A stretch of DNA of 64,000 bases from NCBI GenBank assembly GCA_930990975.1, contig CAKNRR010000003.1, forward strand, positions 77,037 through 141,036. The letters are read 5' to 3'. The notes beneath the pieces were generated by a model that saw nothing but the letters and a program-made list of their open reading frames with translations, was not told where the DNA came from and made no database searches. Positions 61,662-64,000 of the stretch are shown one piece after another (the first letter of the stretch is position 1; every line of letters starts with the position of its first letter). This stretch comes from an uncultured Clostridia bacterium (GTDB lineage Bacteria > Bacillota > Clostridia > Christensenellales > UBA1242). The position numbers and the translations under genes were made by a program.

Positions 61662-63245
61662 TTAACTATTTGCAAGTTCGCTTAATTTTTCAATCTCTGC
61701 TTTTATGTCAAGTCTTGGGAACAATATTCCAAGTTCTCCAAGTTTTTCTCCAGCCTTTAATCCATTAAAGCTGTCTAGGTTTGAATAAACCGCATCTTTA
61801 TCGAGATTTAAAGCTGTCAAAACCTTTCCTGTGCTTTCTGGAGCAAATGGATAGAATAATTCACTTCCGATTCTTATCACTTCAAGCAAGTTTTTAAGAA
61901 TTGTCTTAAGTCTGTTTGTCTTTGTTTCATCTTTAGCAACTGCCCAAGGTTGAACTTTTTGAATATATGTGTTTGCTTCTGTAAATATATTGAATATAGA
62001 AGTTGTCGCTCTTGTCACATCATATACTTTCATATAATCAAACACATTCTTCACTTCTTTATCAACAAATTCTTTTAATGCCTTGTCATCTTCGTCAACA
62101 AGTTCTTCCCCTTCAAAGATAACGCCATCAAAATATTTTTTAACCATACTGAAAGTTCTTGATACCAAGTTTCCATAATTGTTTGAAAGGTCTGCGTTGA
62201 ATCTTGTCAAAAATGCCTCAGTTGAATAGTTGCCATCAGAGCCAAATGGAATTTCTCTATAAAGTATATATCTTACTGCATCTGCTGAATATAATTTGCT
62301 AAGTATTCTTGGATCAGTGCATTCGCCTTTATCTGTACTTTTGCTCTTTGACAATTTATCGCCACCAAACAGCAACCATCCATGTCCAAACACCTGCTTT
62401 GGAAGCGGCAAATCAAGTGCCATTAGAATTGCAGGCCAAATGATTGCATGGAATCTTACAATTTCTTTTCCAATTACATGGACATCTGCTGGCCAATATT
62501 TTTTGAACATGCTGTCATCTTCGCCATTATAGCCAAGTGCTGTAATATAATTTGGCAGAGCATCAATCCATACATAGATTGTATGTTTTGGGTCAAACTC
62601 AACAGGCACTCCCCATTTTACAGAGGTTCTTGAAACACACAAATCACTAAGTCCTGGTTTAATAAAGTTGTTGACCATTTCATTGACTCTTGATTTTGGC
62701 AATAAGAAATCAGGATTTTCTTCGTATAATTTCAATATTTTATCGCCAAAGCTTGACAATTTGAAGAAATAAGCCTCTTCTTCTTGAAATTTAACTTCTC
62801 TTCCGCAGTCAGGGCATTTTCCATCAACAAGTTGACTTTCAGTCCAAAAAGATTCACATGGTGTGCAATATAAACCTTTGTAAGAACCTTTATAAATATA
62901 ACCCTTGTTATATAAATCTGTAAAAATTTTCTGCACTGCTTTTTCGTGATATGAGTCTGTCGTTCTTATAAATTTGTCATAACTTATATTTAATATTTTC
63001 CACAATTCTTTTGTGTCTTCAACAATCTCGTCAAGATATTCTTTTTCTTCTTTCCCTGCAGCTTCTGCTGACTGACTTATCTTTTGTCCATGTTCATCAG
63101 TCCCTGTCAAATAAAAAACATCTTTTCCTTGTTTTCTATTAAATCTTGCAATAGCATCACAAATGACATTGGTGTAAGCATTTCCTAATGTAAGTTTGTT
63201 GCTTGGATAATAAATAGGTGTTGTAATATAAAATTTTTCCTTCAT
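61662..63245 (-). CDS. metG: Methionyl-tRNA synthetase
   Basis: YITTPIYYPSNKLTLGNAYTNVICD; FYLTGTDEHGQKI; LLFGGDKLSKSKS (KMSKS variant); start placed after the GGAGG RBS. Confidence 0.96.
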   Translation of the reverse strand: MKEKFYITTPIYYPSNKLTLGNAYTNVICDAIARFNRKQGKDVFYLTGTDEHGQKISQSAEAAGKEEKEYLDEIVEDTKELWKILNISYDKFIRTTDSYHEKAVQKIFTDLYNKGYIYKGSYKGLYCTPCESFWTESQLVDGKCPDCGREVKFQEEEAYFFKLSSFGDKILKLYEENPDFLLPKSRVNEMVNNFIKPGLSDLCVSRTSVKWGVPVEFDPKHTIYVWIDALPNYITALGYNGEDDSMFKKYWPADVHVIGKEIVRFHAIIWPAILMALDLPLPKQVFGHGWLLFGGDKLSKSKSTDKGECTDPRILSKLYSADAVRYILYREIPFGSDGNYSTEAFLTRFNADLSNNYGNLVSRTFSMVKKYFDGVIFEGEELVDEDDKALKEFVDKEVKNVFDYMKVYDVTRATTSIFNIFTEANTYIQKVQPWAVAKDETKTNRLKTILKNLLEVIRIGSELFYPFAPESTGKVLTALNLDKDAVYSNLDSFNGLKAGEKLGELGILFPRLDIKAEIEKLSELANS

Positions 63246-63733
63246 CATAGCCTCCGTTGCCATCAAAATTATTATGTCAAAATAATATCACAAAAGCTTT
63301 TTAAAGTCAATTAAATAAATAATCATGAAAAAATAAATAAAATCAAAATTAACCTTTTGCATGTTTTTTATTTTCAACAATAAACAAATTAATATGTTTA
63401 ATTTCGTCATTTTTCAATATTTATCTCTTCCCAGCTTACAAAGCATCTGTGATAGACTTTGCTTGTGAAAAATAATTTTATTTTTATTGCTGGACTTTTG
63501 TTCTTTATTGCTTTTATATGGTTTGTGACATCAATCAGCATCAACTATAGTTATAAAGCAAGCGGCATATATCAAAATTGTATTATATATGATTACTATA
63601 ATCATAGTCTTTTTCACTAAATTGTTCCGATTAAATCCTTTTGTTTATTTCATTTTTTACAATTAAATTATTTTATCAATAATAAAACATTAAACTTGCA
63701 ATTTTAGACAAATTTTGCTATAATATCATCACT

Positions 63734-64000
63734 ATGTTACGAGTAATAAATCTATCTTCAGGCAGTGATGGAAACATGACATATATTGAATCTGATAAAT
63801 CTAAATTGGTTTTAGATATGGGTTTATCATGTCAAGAATCTGTCAAGCGTCTTGAAAGGCTTGGTGTTTCCCCTCGTGATTTAGATGCAATTATTGTAAC
63901 ACATGAGCATAGCGACCATATCAAAGGTATTGATGTCTTTTCAAGCAAATATGGGATTCCTGTTTATGCACACGAAAAAGTTTGGCTTGGACTTGATGAC
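63734..64000 (+). CDS. MBL-fold metallohydrolase, WalJ/YycJ-like (3' truncated by window)
   Basis: MLRVINLSSGSDGNMTYIESDKSKLVLDMGLSCQESVKRLERLGVSPRDLDAIIVTHEHSDHIKGIDVFSSKYGIPVYAH; HxHxDH motif. Confidence 0.88.
   Translation, partial: MLRVINLSSGSDGNMTYIESDKSKLVLDMGLSCQESVKRLERLGVSPRDLDAIIVTHEHSDHIKGIDVFSSKYGIPVYAHEKVWLGLDD

Noticed and set aside
1-64000. CRISPR array, rRNA operon, prophage or complete transposon
   Set aside because: No regularly spaced repeats, rRNA signatures, phage structural genes or complete IS were seen.

Overview
64 kb window from a low-GC (AT-rich) chromosome. Gene content looks Firmicutes/Clostridia-like; this is inferred, since no rRNA is present. Most of it is ordinary housekeeping: thrS 3' end, uvrC, tmk, M16 peptidase, alr, LtaS-like sulfatase, ZIP transporter, rnhB, dGTPase, tRNA-Arg(ACG), sugar-nucleotidyltransferase, OYE-family reductase, U32 peptidase, cardiolipin synthase, ABC-F (YkpA-like), T-box-controlled glyS, two YugP-like peptidases, a dcw-type block (rsmH / FtsL-position protein / PASTA-PBP), metG and a truncated WalJ/YycJ-like MBL protein. 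The least ordinary parts are: (1) a 3714-codon single-TM giant protein (36430-47574); (2) a degraded island at about 22.0-23.4 kb. This island holds a class-II aaRS-like motif-3 fragment that is probably an amino-acid:[carrier protein] ligase remnant, a free-standing acyl/peptidyl carrier protein, a NUDIX and a radical-SAM ORF cut short beside a frameshifted IS3/IS150-type transposase tail; (3) a neighbouring cassette of transglutaminase-like, DUF6884-like and GIY-YIG-like proteins; (4) a helicase-nuclease fusion of 1275 aa; (5) an unusual double ferritin-like protein; (6) an orphan CofE-like ligase. No CRISPR array or complete mobile element was seen. All family calls are from reading motifs by eye, with no database search.
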